DNA from: Rhizobium leguminosarum bv. trifolii WSM2297
GTDB lineage: Bacteria > Pseudomonadota > Alphaproteobacteria > Rhizobiales > Rhizobiaceae
Assembly: GCF_000271845.1 (NCBI RefSeq)
Contig: NZ_JH719395.1
Coordinates: 1,670,146-1,734,145 of the forward strand
Reading direction: 5' to 3'
Length of the DNA: 64,000 bases
The stretch's first letter is position 1. The number at the start of each line of letters is the position of its first letter. This document shows positions 35,027-43,839 of the stretch, piece by piece. The notes beneath the pieces were generated by a model. That model was given only the letters and a program-made list of their open reading frames with translations. It did not search any database and had not been told where the DNA came from. Made by a program: the position numbers and the translations under genes.

Positions 35027-36658
35027 TCAGCCATCGCTGCGAAGCTTGCGCGCCAGTGTCTGAAGCTCCTTGAATGCTTCGTAACGCTTGCGGTGGAGAT
35101 CGGAAATCTCACCCTCGGACGGCTGAAAACGTGTTTCCACCCTGGTGAGCTCGCTCATCGCCGCGCCGACATCGGCAAATCGCCGGCCGGCGACGGCGGC
35201 AAGGATGGCCGCTCCCAGCAACACCGGCTCTTCGGCCCTCGTGGCCACCACCGGCTTGCCGCTCGCATCGGCGAGCACCTGGCGGACGAAATCGTGCTGG
35301 CCGGCGCCGCCGCTGATGACAATGTTATCGACGGTCACGCCCGCCTCGGCCTGCGTTTCGATGATTTGCCTGAGGCCGTAGCCGATGCCGCAAAGCCCGG
35401 CGATGTAGAAGGAGACCAGGTTGTCGACATCCCGCTCCATGCCGAGACCGGCAATGATCGCCCGGGCATGCGGATCGGCAAAAGGCGCGCGGTTGCCGAG
35501 GAATTCGGGAACGACGTGCAGCCCCGTCGTCAGCTTGACGGCATCGGAAGAACGGCCCGCCTTGCGGGCGGCCATGTCAGCAAGCAGAACCGGCAGCGGA
35601 ACGCCCGCGCTCTTCGCAAGCTCCCTCGCCTCGCCGGCCGCCGGATGGAACGAGAGGAGATGGTCGATCGCCGCGCCGGCAGCACTCTGGCCGCCTTCAT
35701 TCAGCCACAGACCCGGCACCATTGCCGAATAATAAGGTCCCCAGACACCGGGAACGAAAGACGGTTCTGTCGTTGAGGTCATCGTGCAGGACGAGGTCCC
35801 GAAGACATAGGCAAGGTTGGCCTGCGGATCGGCGCCGACCGTTCCGACACCCCCGGCATGGGCATCGATCAACCCGGCGGCGACGGCCGTTCCGGGTGTC
35901 AGGCCGAGCTCTTCTGCCGCATTAGCGGTCAGTCCCTCACCAAGCGCCGAACCGGGCTCGACGATAGTCTTGCCGATGCGGGCAAAACCTTCCTCCGCCA
36001 GCACGCCGAGGCCGATCTGGTGGAAATAGCTGCTGTCCCAGCGCTTTTCATGGGCGAGATAGGTCCACTTGCAGGTGACCGTGCAAGTCGAACGCGACAG
36101 ATCGCCGGTCGCCCGCCAAGTCAGGAAATCCGCAAGATCGAAGAATTGCCAGGCAGCATCGAACACCTGAGGCCGATTTTCCTTGAGCCAGAGGAGCTTC
36201 GGCGTTTCCATCTCGGGCGAAATGCGGCCGCCGACGTAACGCAGCACGTCATGCCCGAACGCATTGATGCGCTCCGCCTGCGCGACGGCGCGGTGGTCCA
36301 TCCACACGATGATATCTCGGTCCGGATTCTCCGAAGGCCCGACGGGGAGCGGCTTGCCGCCTTCGCCGAGCACGACGAGCGAGCAGGTGGCGTCGAATCC
36401 CAAGCCGAGCACGGAAGCCGGATCGACACCGGCTACGGCAACCGCCTCCCGCACGGCCGCACACACGGCGCTCCAGATTTCGCTGCTCGATTGCTCGACG
36501 ATGGAACCCGGTTCGTGAAACAGGCTGATATTCCGCTTGGCAGAGGCAAGCATGCTGCCGGCCATATCGAACAGGCCCGCCCGGGCGCTGCCGGTGCCGA
36601 CATCGACGCCGATGACATATTTGGCGCCGGCTTCCGGGGTATGAGATGTATCGCTCAT
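35027..36658 (-). CDS. FGGY-family carbohydrate kinase (D-ribulokinase-like)
   Basis: 543 residues. Opening ATP-binding motif YVIGVDVGTGSARAGLFD and the family motifs DATCSLVVL, VWMDHRAVAQA and GLIDAHAGGVGTVGAD (with catalytic Asp). It resembles the ribulokinase/D-ribulose kinase subgroup more than glycerol kinase. It is the last gene of a six-gene minus-strand run with an importer, a glycerophosphodiester phosphodiesterase and a HAD phosphatase. It probably phosphorylates the polyol or ketose released by that pathway. Confidence 0.88.
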   Translation of the reverse strand: MSDTSHTPEAGAKYVIGVDVGTGSARAGLFDMAGSMLASAKRNISLFHEPGSIVEQSSSEIWSAVCAAVREAVAVAGVDPASVLGLGFDATCSLVVLGEGGKPLPVGPSENPDRDIIVWMDHRAVAQAERINAFGHDVLRYVGGRISPEMETPKLLWLKENRPQVFDAAWQFFDLADFLTWRATGDLSRSTCTVTCKWTYLAHEKRWDSSYFHQIGLGVLAEEGFARIGKTIVEPGSALGEGLTANAAEELGLTPGTAVAAGLIDAHAGGVGTVGADPQANLAYVFGTSSCTMTSTTEPSFVPGVWGPYYSAMVPGLWLNEGGQSAAGAAIDHLLSFHPAAGEARELAKSAGVPLPVLLADMAARKAGRSSDAVKLTTGLHVVPEFLGNRAPFADPHARAIIAGLGMERDVDNLVSFYIAGLCGIGYGLRQIIETQAEAGVTVDNIVISGGAGQHDFVRQVLADASGKPVVATRAEEPVLLGAAILAAVAGRRFADVGAAMSELTRVETRFQPSEGEISDLHRKRYEAFKELQTLARKLRSDG

Positions 36659-36820
36659 GGTCTCTCGTTTCAGATCGGGTTGATTGGCAGCTGCGGCCGA
36701 TCTTCCAGGTCTATTTCTGGAAAGATCGCCGCGTCATGACATTACGCAGTCGCGATGACATGACAAGGAGAGCGAGGCGCGGGCCTGGCCAAACGCGACC
36801 TCTTCCCGAGACGATCGTCG

Positions 36821-37537
36821 TCACAGCTTCTCTCCGACATTTTCCAGAATGGCGGCGAGCTCATCTGCCCCGGTCGCAATGGCGACCGCTCCGGCAGCGT
36901 CCAGCACCGCACGGCGGCCAGCTCTCGGATCGGCCGGGTCGACGAATCCAACCGCCGTCATGCCTGCGGCTACAGCTGCCGCAACGCCATGAGCGCTGTC
37001 GTCGATCATGACGCATTTGGCCGGGCGGGCCCGGAAACGCTCGGCGCAATGCAGCAGGAGGTCCGGCGCCGGCTTCGGCCGGGGAACGAGTTCGGCACTG
37101 AAGACACTCTCGCCGAAGGCGCTCCACAGATCAAGTTTGCCCAGGCTGTTGCGCAGCCGCTGCATCGTGCTGTTTGATGCGACGCATTTCGGCCGGTTGA
37201 GATTATGGACGATGGCGGAGATACCTGGAATTGGCGTCAGCGAGCGCGCGAATTCGTCGAACAGATGCAGATGCCATGTCTGAAACAGCGCGGCTATATC
37301 GATAATTCCGTAATCGCGCCGGCACATCTCGGCGATGATGCTTTCGGAATTGCCGGTGAATTTGATATGGGCCTCCGCTGCGCTGATCGCGATACCGGCG
37401 CCTTGCAAGGTTTCGGCCAGTGTGCGGCTGGCGATCGGCTCGCTGTCGATCAGCACCCCATCGCAATCGAAGATCACGAGGTCGATGTTATCCATGGCCC
37501 CCGGCATACCGGGATAATCGATGCGGCTATTGAGCAT
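36821..37537 (-). CDS. HAD-superfamily phosphatase
   Basis: About 238 residues. Nucleophile motif FDCDGVLIDSE, motif II VASNST, and acid motif MIDDSAHGV: the complete beta-phosphoglucomutase/phosphatase-like HAD set, with a helical cap. The start is uncertain: 37537 overlaps closely with the preceding gene (3-bp gap), while 37495 (MDNIDLV) would remove an atypical leader. It probably removes phosphate from a sugar or polyol phosphate. Confidence 0.87.
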   Translation of the reverse strand: MLNSRIDYPGMPGAMDNIDLVIFDCDGVLIDSEPIASRTLAETLQGAGIAISAAEAHIKFTGNSESIIAEMCRRDYGIIDIAALFQTWHLHLFDEFARSLTPIPGISAIVHNLNRPKCVASNSTMQRLRNSLGKLDLWSAFGESVFSAELVPRPKPAPDLLLHCAERFRARPAKCVMIDDSAHGVAAAVAAGMTAVGFVDPADPRAGRRAVLDAAGAVAIATGADELAAILENVGEKL

Positions 37538-37540
37538 GCC

Positions 37541-38269
37541 TCACCCCCGCGCCTGCAAGGCGAGATCCGGCCGGTCGGTGGTGATCTGCCGGATCGGTTT
37601 GGCAAGCCAGTATTCGAGATCGCTCAATTCGTTCGGAACCCAGGCGCCGAGACGGTCGAGCGGCACGAGTTGGGTGATCTCATCCCACTGCGCCTGAAGC
37701 AGCGACTTTTCGATGGCGATAATATCCGAACATTGTTTCATCAGGCTGAGGCCGCTCGTCAGGCCGAGACGCTCTGCCGATTTGGCATCGAAGGACGACA
37801 AGGTGCGAATTAAAGGGGCGGCCTTGCGAATATCGACAAGTACATCAGGATGAAAGCTCGTCAAGATCGAGCGCTCAGCCAGATCAAGCCGCTCGACGAC
37901 GGCAAATGCCCTGGCGGCAAGCCCCTCATAAGGCGTTCCATCGGCATGGCTCTTCAGTTCGATATGAAGCTCGAGCCCCGTGCCCTTGAAGACGGCAAGC
38001 ACCTCTTCCAGCGTCGGGATCGTCTCCCCGTCGCTCTCCTTGAGGTGGACGTCACGATGTTTTCCGGGGTCGAGATCGGCGACCGGGCCTTGCGCATCCG
38101 TCGTACGCTCGAGCGTCGGGTCGTGAATAACGAGCGTCTCGCCCGAACGCGTCAGGTGGATGTCGAACTCCACGCCGTCAACCGGCATTTGCGCGAGTTT
38201 GCGAAAGCCAGAAAGACTGTTTTCGGGCCAGAGGTTGCGGCCACCGCGGTGGCCGATGATATGCACCAT
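37541..38269 (-). CDS. Glycerophosphodiester phosphodiesterase (UgpQ-like)
   Basis: 242 residues. The GDPD signature is complete: GHRGG with PENSLSGF, then EFDIHLTRSGETLVIHDPTLERTT, carrying both catalytic His and the metal-ligand Glu/Asp. It lacks a signal peptide, so it acts on imported glycerophosphodiesters, giving glycerol-3-phosphate and an alcohol. Located 27 bp after the UgpE-like permease gene, in the usual partner position. Confidence 0.93.
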   Translation of the reverse strand: MVHIIGHRGGRNLWPENSLSGFRKLAQMPVDGVEFDIHLTRSGETLVIHDPTLERTTDAQGPVADLDPGKHRDVHLKESDGETIPTLEEVLAVFKGTGLELHIELKSHADGTPYEGLAARAFAVVERLDLAERSILTSFHPDVLVDIRKAAPLIRTLSSFDAKSAERLGLTSGLSLMKQCSDIIAIEKSLLQAQWDEITQLVPLDRLGAWVPNELSDLEYWLAKPIRQITTDRPDLALQARG

Positions 38270-38296
38270 CGTCTGAATATCCTTGAGATCGGCGTG

Positions 38297-39217
38297 TTAC
38301 TTTCCGGAGTCCACCAGCCCCTTGGTGAACCAGCGTTGCATGAAGAGAATGACGGCCGCAGGCGGAAGCATGACGAGCAGTGCAGCGCTCATCGCAATGT
38401 TCCAGGCGGGTGCGGAGTCCGAGACGGGGACGAGTTGCTTCAGCCCGAGCACCGCGGTTCCCATCTCCTTGTCGGTGGTAAAGAGCAGCGGCCACAAATA
38501 CTGGTTCCAACCGTAGAGAAACAGGATGATCGACAGGGCTGCGATGTTGGCGCTCGACAGCGGAAGGAGGATATCCTTGAAAAATTTCAGCGGGCCGGCG
38601 CCATCGAGTTTGGCCGCCTCGCAGAGTTCGTCGGGAACGGTCAGGAAGAACTGCCGGAACAGGAAGGTTGCCGAGGCAGAGGCGATCAGCGGCAGGATCA
38701 GGCCGGCATAGCTGTTGACCATATTCCATTTCAACGAGGCTTCGATGCTGTATCCCGTCAGCCGTTCGACGACAGCGGAAAGACCGATCGTCCCCGCGAA
38801 CCACCGAACCGGCCCGGCGGCATCGGCGACCGCTTCATAGGTCGGAATGATGCGGACCTCGACCGGCAGCATCAGCGACACGAAAATCAGCCAGAACGCC
38901 GTCATGCGAAACGGGAAGCGGAAATAAGTCACGCCGAATGCGGCGATCAGCGAGATCGCCAACTTGCCGATGACGATGCCGGCGGTGACGATGATCGAAT
39001 TCAGGAACAGTTTGGAGAACTCGCCCTGCTGCCAGGCGGCGGCGAGATTTTCGAAAAAATGCGAACCCGGCGTCAGCGGAAACGGCGCCTGCTGAACCTC
39101 CTGCAAGGTGAGCGAGCCGGCGACGAAGGCGAAGTAGAGCGGCAGGCAGACGAAAACTGCGCCGATGAGCAAGATCGCATGGCAGCAGATCGAAAGGCCG
39201 AGATGACGTTCGGGCAT
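38297..39217 (-). CDS. Ugp-type ABC permease (UgpE-like)
   Basis: 306 residues with six membrane helices and the EAA loop ELCEAAKLDGAGPLKFFKDI. Belongs to the MalG/UgpE class of sugar permeases. The start at 39217 (MPERHLGLS) matches the family beginning; the longer open frame to 39670 is antisense noise inside the partner gene. It pairs with the UgpA-like permease encoded 3 bp upstream. Confidence 0.9.
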   Translation of the reverse strand: MPERHLGLSICCHAILLIGAVFVCLPLYFAFVAGSLTLQEVQQAPFPLTPGSHFFENLAAAWQQGEFSKLFLNSIIVTAGIVIGKLAISLIAAFGVTYFRFPFRMTAFWLIFVSLMLPVEVRIIPTYEAVADAAGPVRWFAGTIGLSAVVERLTGYSIEASLKWNMVNSYAGLILPLIASASATFLFRQFFLTVPDELCEAAKLDGAGPLKFFKDILLPLSSANIAALSIILFLYGWNQYLWPLLFTTDKEMGTAVLGLKQLVPVSDSAPAWNIAMSAALLVMLPPAAVILFMQRWFTKGLVDSGK

Positions 39218-39219
39218 GA

Positions 39220-40185
39220 CTACACCAGGTAATTGACCCGGCGCTCGAGGGCGCGGAATTGAACGATGGTGAACAGGACGGCGATCAGCATCAGCAGCAC
39301 GGACTGGGCGGCCGACGAGCCGAGGTCCAGTTGCACGAAGCCGTCCTGATAGACTTTGTAGACCAGGCTGTTCGTTGCCCCCGCGGGGCCACCGCGGGTG
39401 ACCGCGTCGATGATACCGAAGGTTTCGAACAGTCCGTAGACGAAGTTCATCACCACGAGGAAGAAGATCGTCGGCGAGATCAAAGGGAGCGAAATCGTGA
39501 AGAAGCGGCGAACGGGTCTTGCGCCGTCGAGCTTTGCTGCCTCCAGCAGCGAGACGGGCACGGCCAGCAACGCGGCGACGAGGAAGATATAGTTGTAGCA
39601 GACGTTCTTCCAGACCGAGGCGATGGTAACCAGCAGCTGCGCATCGAACGGACGCCGGTTCGGATCCCATTCGACCCCGAGCCCATGCAGAAACTGCGCA
39701 ATCGGCCCCACCGCAGGATTGAACAGGAAGGCCCAGATCACCCCTGAGATGACAGGGGCGATCGCATAAGGCAACAGAATGATGCTCTTATAAATACCCC
39801 TGCCCCTGATCACGAAATCGGTCGCGAAGGCAAAGAGACCGGCAAGCAGAAGCGTCGCGGCGTTCTGGGCAATGGTGAACCACAGCGTGAATAGCGCGCT
39901 TCCGCGATATTCCGGACTTGCGAACAGATTGTAGAAATTCTCCAGACCGACGAAGATCTCAGTGCCGCCGAAGGGATCGACCTGAACGAAGGCCAGCGAC
40001 AGTGCCTTGTAGGACGGGATGAAAAAGAAGAACAGGAGGATCAGCAGCTGCGGCGCGACAAGGCCGAAGGCGAGCCACGGCTTGTTGAAATGAGCCGACT
40101 TCAACCCGGCCTCCGAGGGCTGCACGCTCCTGCGGCCTGCCGACAGAATATTCGGGATGCGAAGGCGCCTGGCGGCGCCCCCCAT
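39220..40185 (-). CDS. Ugp-type ABC permease (UgpA-like)
   Basis: About 321 residues, six membrane helices, EAA loop SLLEAAKLDGARPVRRF. MalF/UgpA class. The start is a choice between 40185 (after GGAAAG) and 40212, which would overlap the binding-protein stop by 14 bp; I took the former. UgpA proteins are near 295 residues, so a Lys/Ser/Arg-rich leader of some 30 residues precedes the first helix here. Confidence 0.88.
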   Translation of the reverse strand: MGGAARRLRIPNILSAGRRSVQPSEAGLKSAHFNKPWLAFGLVAPQLLILLFFFFIPSYKALSLAFVQVDPFGGTEIFVGLENFYNLFASPEYRGSALFTLWFTIAQNAATLLLAGLFAFATDFVIRGRGIYKSIILLPYAIAPVISGVIWAFLFNPAVGPIAQFLHGLGVEWDPNRRPFDAQLLVTIASVWKNVCYNYIFLVAALLAVPVSLLEAAKLDGARPVRRFFTISLPLISPTIFFLVVMNFVYGLFETFGIIDAVTRGGPAGATNSLVYKVYQDGFVQLDLGSSAAQSVLLMLIAVLFTIVQFRALERRVNYLV

Positions 40186-40198
40186 CTTTCCGAAGGTG

Positions 40199-41557
40199 CT
40201 ACTTTGCTGCATGAAGCTGCTCGTACTGGCGAAGGATCTGGTTTCCACGGGCCGCCGCCGCATCCAGCGCCTGCTGCGGTGTCTTCTGGCCGGTCCACAC
40301 ACCCTGGATCTCTTCCACCAGAAGCGCCATCGACTGATTGTGATTGCCGAAGCGGAAGCCGCGCGAGTTGTCCGTCGGCGTGCCCCGCGTGAGCTGAAGA
40401 ATGGCAATCTCGCGGGTCGGGTGATCCTTGAAATAGCCCTCGGACTTGGCCTGTTCATAGGCGGCGTTCGTGACCGGAACGTAACCGGTCTGCTTACTCC
40501 ACCAGACCTGAGTCTTCGGTGAAGCGAGGAAATTCAAGAAGGCGGCAGCACCGGCATATTCTTCCTCCGACTTGCCTTTCAGGACCCAGAGCGCGCCGCC
40601 ACCGATGGTGCTGTTCTTCGGCTCGATGCCCTCTTCATGCGGCAGGAACGTCGCGCTCCAATTGAATTTTGCGCCGCTCTCGACGGCGGCATGCGCCGCG
40701 GTGGAGGCGACATAGGTCGAGCAGGTGCCGGACGTGAACAACTGGTCGGGCGAGAGGCCCTGGCCGGCAATCTGCAGGATGCCGGCATCGAGCCACGTCT
40801 TGAGGCGCGTCAACTGACTAACGACCAGTGGGCTCTTGTTGAAGATGAACTCGGTATCGAGACCGCCGAAGCCATTTGCCTTGGTGCCGTAAGGCTGGTC
40901 CTGGATCGCCGCGTAGTTTTCGATCAGGCTCCAATAGAAGTCGTTTGCGAGTGCCATCTGGCACTTCGAAATTCCCTTCTCCTTGATGGCGCTGAGCTGC
41001 TTGTCGAGCTCCTGCCAAGTCTCGCCCGGCTTGTCGAAGCCGGCTGCCTTGAAGTGATCGGCATTGTACCAGAAGATCGGCGTCGAGCTGTTGAAGGGCA
41101 TCGCCGCCGGCTTGCCGTCGACGAGGTAGAAGCCGGCCACCGGGGCGAGGAAATCGTTCCAGTCGATCTTGTAACCTTCCTTCTCCATCAGCTCCGGCAC
41201 CGGAATGATGGCGCCGGAATTGTACATGGTCAGGAAGCCCCGCTCGGCTGCCTGGATCAGCACCGGCTGCTGGTGGACACGGTAGGCGGCCACCATCGCC
41301 GCCATGGTCTCCTCGTAATTGCCTTTGCCGATGCCGACGACCTCATATTTGTCCTGCGAGGCGTTGAAGTCGGCAATCAGCTTGTTGGTGATCTCGGCGA
41401 GGCGGCCGCCGGCCGCATTCCACCATTCGATCTTGACGCGATCGGCCGCGCTGGCGTCGCCAGCATTGGCCAATCCCAGCGTCATCAGTGTAGCACCTGC
41501 CGCGAACGACCGGATCGTCCGCCCAATTCGGGCGCCCATCGAAGACTTTGCCGTCAT
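40199..41557 (-). CDS. Glycerol-3-phosphate/glycerophosphodiester-binding protein (UgpB-like)
   Basis: 452 residues with a signal peptide (to about residue 37). Matches E. coli UgpB in several places from memory: [32 protein letters not shown], and [13 protein letters not shown] near the C-terminus, so a glycerol-phosphate-type ligand is likely. The start at 41557 follows GAGAGGAAAACG. First gene of the minus-strand operon; its promoter faces the divergent ATPase gene. Confidence 0.92.
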   Translation of the reverse strand: MTAKSSMGARIGRTIRSFAAGATLMTLGLANAGDASAADRVKIEWWNAAGGRLAEITNKLIADFNASQDKYEVVGIGKGNYEETMAAMVAAYRVHQQPVLIQAAERGFLTMYNSGAIIPVPELMEKEGYKIDWNDFLAPVAGFYLVDGKPAAMPFNSSTPIFWYNADHFKAAGFDKPGETWQELDKQLSAIKEKGISKCQMALANDFYWSLIENYAAIQDQPYGTKANGFGGLDTEFIFNKSPLVVSQLTRLKTWLDAGILQIAGQGLSPDQLFTSGTCSTYVASTAAHAAVESGAKFNWSATFLPHEEGIEPKNSTIGGGALWVLKGKSEEEYAGAAAFLNFLASPKTQVWWSKQTGYVPVTNAAYEQAKSEGYFKDHPTREIAILQLTRGTPTDNSRGFRFGNHNQSMALLVEEIQGVWTGQKTPQQALDAAAARGNQILRQYEQLHAAK

Positions 41558-41650
41558 TTCGTTTTCCTCTCCATTGCCGTTGTTCGCCGACCGGCACGTC
41601 CAGCGCCGGTCAACCCCTCCCAGAGTGGCGAAAACAAGGTTGGGGTTACT

Positions 41651-41682
41651 TGTTACAAATGTCAATAGCATGTTACAAATGT
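41651..41682 (+). promoter_or_regulatory. Direct repeats, candidate SorC-type operator
   Basis: TGTTACAAATGT occurs twice, at 41651-41662 and 41671-41682, exactly 20 bp apart (two helix turns). The pair sits in the 149-bp region between the divergent UgpB-like and ATPase genes and is a good candidate for the locus regulator. Confidence 0.6.
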
Positions 41683-41706
41683 ATGACGATGCTGGAGGAG
41701 GATGCC

Positions 41707-42741
41707 ATGGCAGCTATCGAACTGATCGATCTAAAGAAGAATTACGGAGCGGTTCCGGCGGTAAAGGGGATCAATCTCACCGTCGCAGACGGCGAAATGA
41801 TCGTGCTTGTCGGGCCTTCGGGATGCGGAAAATCGACCTTGCTGCGGATGATTGCCGGCCTCGAAGCCATAAGCTCCGGGCACCTCAGGATATCAGGCAG
41901 CGATGTCGGCCACATCGATCCGGCCGATCGCAACATCGCCATGGTGTTTCAGAATTACGCGCTCTATCCGCACATGACCGTTCGGCAGAATCTCGAATAC
42001 GGACTCAAGAATCGCCGCGTGCCGCGCGACGAGATTGACCGGCGGATCGCCAACGCCGCCGGCATCCTGGAAATCGGAGACTTCCTCGAGCGCCACCCCC
42101 GCCAGCTCTCGGGCGGACAGCGCCAACGCGTGGCTATGGGACGTGCCATCGTCCGCGATCCCGCCGCCTTTCTGTTCGATGAACCCTTATCCAACCTCGA
42201 TGCGAAGCTTCGCGTGCAAATGCGGGTCGAAATCCGCCGGCTGCAGCGGCAGCTGAAGACCACAAGCCTCTATGTCACGCATGACCAGCTCGAGGCCATG
42301 ACGCTCGCCGACAGGCTGGTCGTCATGAACGGCGGCCGGATCGAGCAGATCGGGACACCAATCGAGGTCTATCGCCGTCCTGAAACCGTTTTCGTTGCCG
42401 GCTTCATCGGCTCTCCGCCGATGAACCTGATCGATCTCGACGAGCTGGGAAGCTGCGAGGTCGCGCTTCCCAGAGACACGGACCTCATCGGTGTGCGGCC
42501 GAGTGCCATCAACCTCGGCGATGGGTCAACGCATGATCTCCGGTTCGACGCCCATGTCGAATTGATCGAAACCGTGGGTGACGAGAACAACGTGCATCTG
42601 CGCATCGATGGCAGCGACAAGCGCATCGTGGCGAGCGTCCCTACCGATCGGCGTCTGCAGGAAGGCGATCGAACTTCGTGTCATGTAAAAAGGGACGGTT
42701 TGCATCCGTTCAACAAGATGACTGGCCGGCGAACCGATTGA
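41707..42741 (+). CDS. ABC transporter ATPase, UgpC/MalK type
   Basis: 344 residues: Walker [11 protein letters not shown]-loop [14 protein letters not shown], signature LSGGQRQR, Walker [14 protein letters not shown], switch His in THDQ, and a regulatory TOBE-like C-terminus. Start at 41707 after GGAGGAGG. It should power the divergent UgpB/A/E-like importer, which lacks its own ATPase gene. The SorC-type regulator gene follows 93 bp later on the same strand. Confidence 0.92.
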   Translation: MAAIELIDLKKNYGAVPAVKGINLTVADGEMIVLVGPSGCGKSTLLRMIAGLEAISSGHLRISGSDVGHIDPADRNIAMVFQNYALYPHMTVRQNLEYGLKNRRVPRDEIDRRIANAAGILEIGDFLERHPRQLSGGQRQRVAMGRAIVRDPAAFLFDEPLSNLDAKLRVQMRVEIRRLQRQLKTTSLYVTHDQLEAMTLADRLVVMNGGRIEQIGTPIEVYRRPETVFVAGFIGSPPMNLIDLDELGSCEVALPRDTDLIGVRPSAINLGDGSTHDLRFDAHVELIETVGDENNVHLRIDGSDKRIVASVPTDRRLQEGDRTSCHVKRDGLHPFNKMTGRRTD

Positions 42742-42834
42742 GGGGAGTGAAGCGGATGACGACTGCCCCTTGCGATTGACAAGCGTCAGGGATTTGAGAT
42801 CGATGGCCATCGAATTGGAGGCGCAGATTATTGC

Positions 42835-43839
42835 ATGTCACAGAACAGAGGTGCTTCTTTGCAGCCCATAGCGCTCCCCGACGAGCAGATGCAGGTGCGC
42901 GTGGTCTGGCTCTATTACATGGAGGGACGTACCCAGGGTGAGATTGCAGAGGCGCTTTCAACCAACAGGCTTCGCGTCAACAAGATCATTGCCGAGGCGC
43001 GCCGATCGGGCCTTGTGACGATCACCCTCAATTCCCGGCTGACCTCCTGCGTCGCCCTGGAACAGCAGCTGGCGGCGGAATTCTCGCTCAACCGCGCGAT
43101 CATCGTGCCGACCCCCGAAGACCAGGAGCTGATCCCCGTCCTGCTCGGCCAGGCGGCAGCCGATTATCTCGTGCAATTGCTGAACGGCGGCAATATAACC
43201 GGCGTCGGCGTCGGTTGGGGAGCGACGCTTCGCGAAATGGTGCGTCACATGCCCTCGCTCAGGCGGCCTGATATCTGCGTCAACTCGGTCATGGGCGGGC
43301 TGACGCACGGCATCGAAATCAATACCTTCGACATTGCGAGCGATCTTGCCCGCCAGCTCAATGCCGAGTGCTCTTATCTTGCTGGGCCGATCTATGCCGG
43401 CAGCCCCGAGTCGCGGACGGCGATTATCAGGCAGGATGTCTTCGAGACGGCCTTTCGGCAGATCGAGGCCAATGACGTCATCGTGCTCAGCATCGGTGAC
43501 ATGACCGAACGTTCGCTGCTGATGCGTTACGGCTTGCCGAGCAGCACAAATATAGAGGAACTGATCGCAGCCGGCGCCTGTGGTGACGTGCTCGGCCAGT
43601 TCGTCGACAAATCCGGGCGGCCGATCGAACACGCGATCAACAAATGCGCAATCGCTCCCGAACTCGAAGCCCTGCGCGCCATTCCGAACGTCATTTTCGC
43701 GTCGGGGGGCCTGAACAAGGCGCAGGCTATCGCCGCCGTGTTGCTGTCCGGCTTGGGAAACGTGCTGATTTGCGACGAAGAGACGGCCAGGCAAGCACAA
43801 CAGCTTGCGCTCGATCTCCGGGCGCGCAGCGGTTCATAG
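42835..43839 (+). CDS. SorC/DeoR-like sugar-responsive regulator
   Basis: 334 residues. N-terminal helix-turn-helix (QMQVRVVWLYYMEGRTQGEIAEALSTNRLRVNKII covers it) and the C-terminal sugar-phosphate-binding domain of the SorC family (VGVGWGATLREMV; SIGDMTERSLLMRYG; DVLGQFVD; NVIFASGGLNKAQAI). SorC proteins bind phosphorylated sugars or polyols as inducer. It likely controls the whole Ugp-like/FGGY locus through the direct repeats at 41651. Confidence 0.92.
   Translation: MSQNRGASLQPIALPDEQMQVRVVWLYYMEGRTQGEIAEALSTNRLRVNKIIAEARRSGLVTITLNSRLTSCVALEQQLAAEFSLNRAIIVPTPEDQELIPVLLGQAAADYLVQLLNGGNITGVGVGWGATLREMVRHMPSLRRPDICVNSVMGGLTHGIEINTFDIASDLARQLNAECSYLAGPIYAGSPESRTAIIRQDVFETAFRQIEANDVIVLSIGDMTERSLLMRYGLPSSTNIEELIAAGACGDVLGQFVDKSGRPIEHAINKCAIAPELEALRAIPNVIFASGGLNKAQAIAAVLLSGLGNVLICDEETARQAQQLALDLRARSGS

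Noticed and set aside
37850..39232. Plus-strand frame over the GDPD and UgpE genes
   Set aside because: Charged Arg/Glu/Asp-rich antisense; real permease helices lie on the minus strand.
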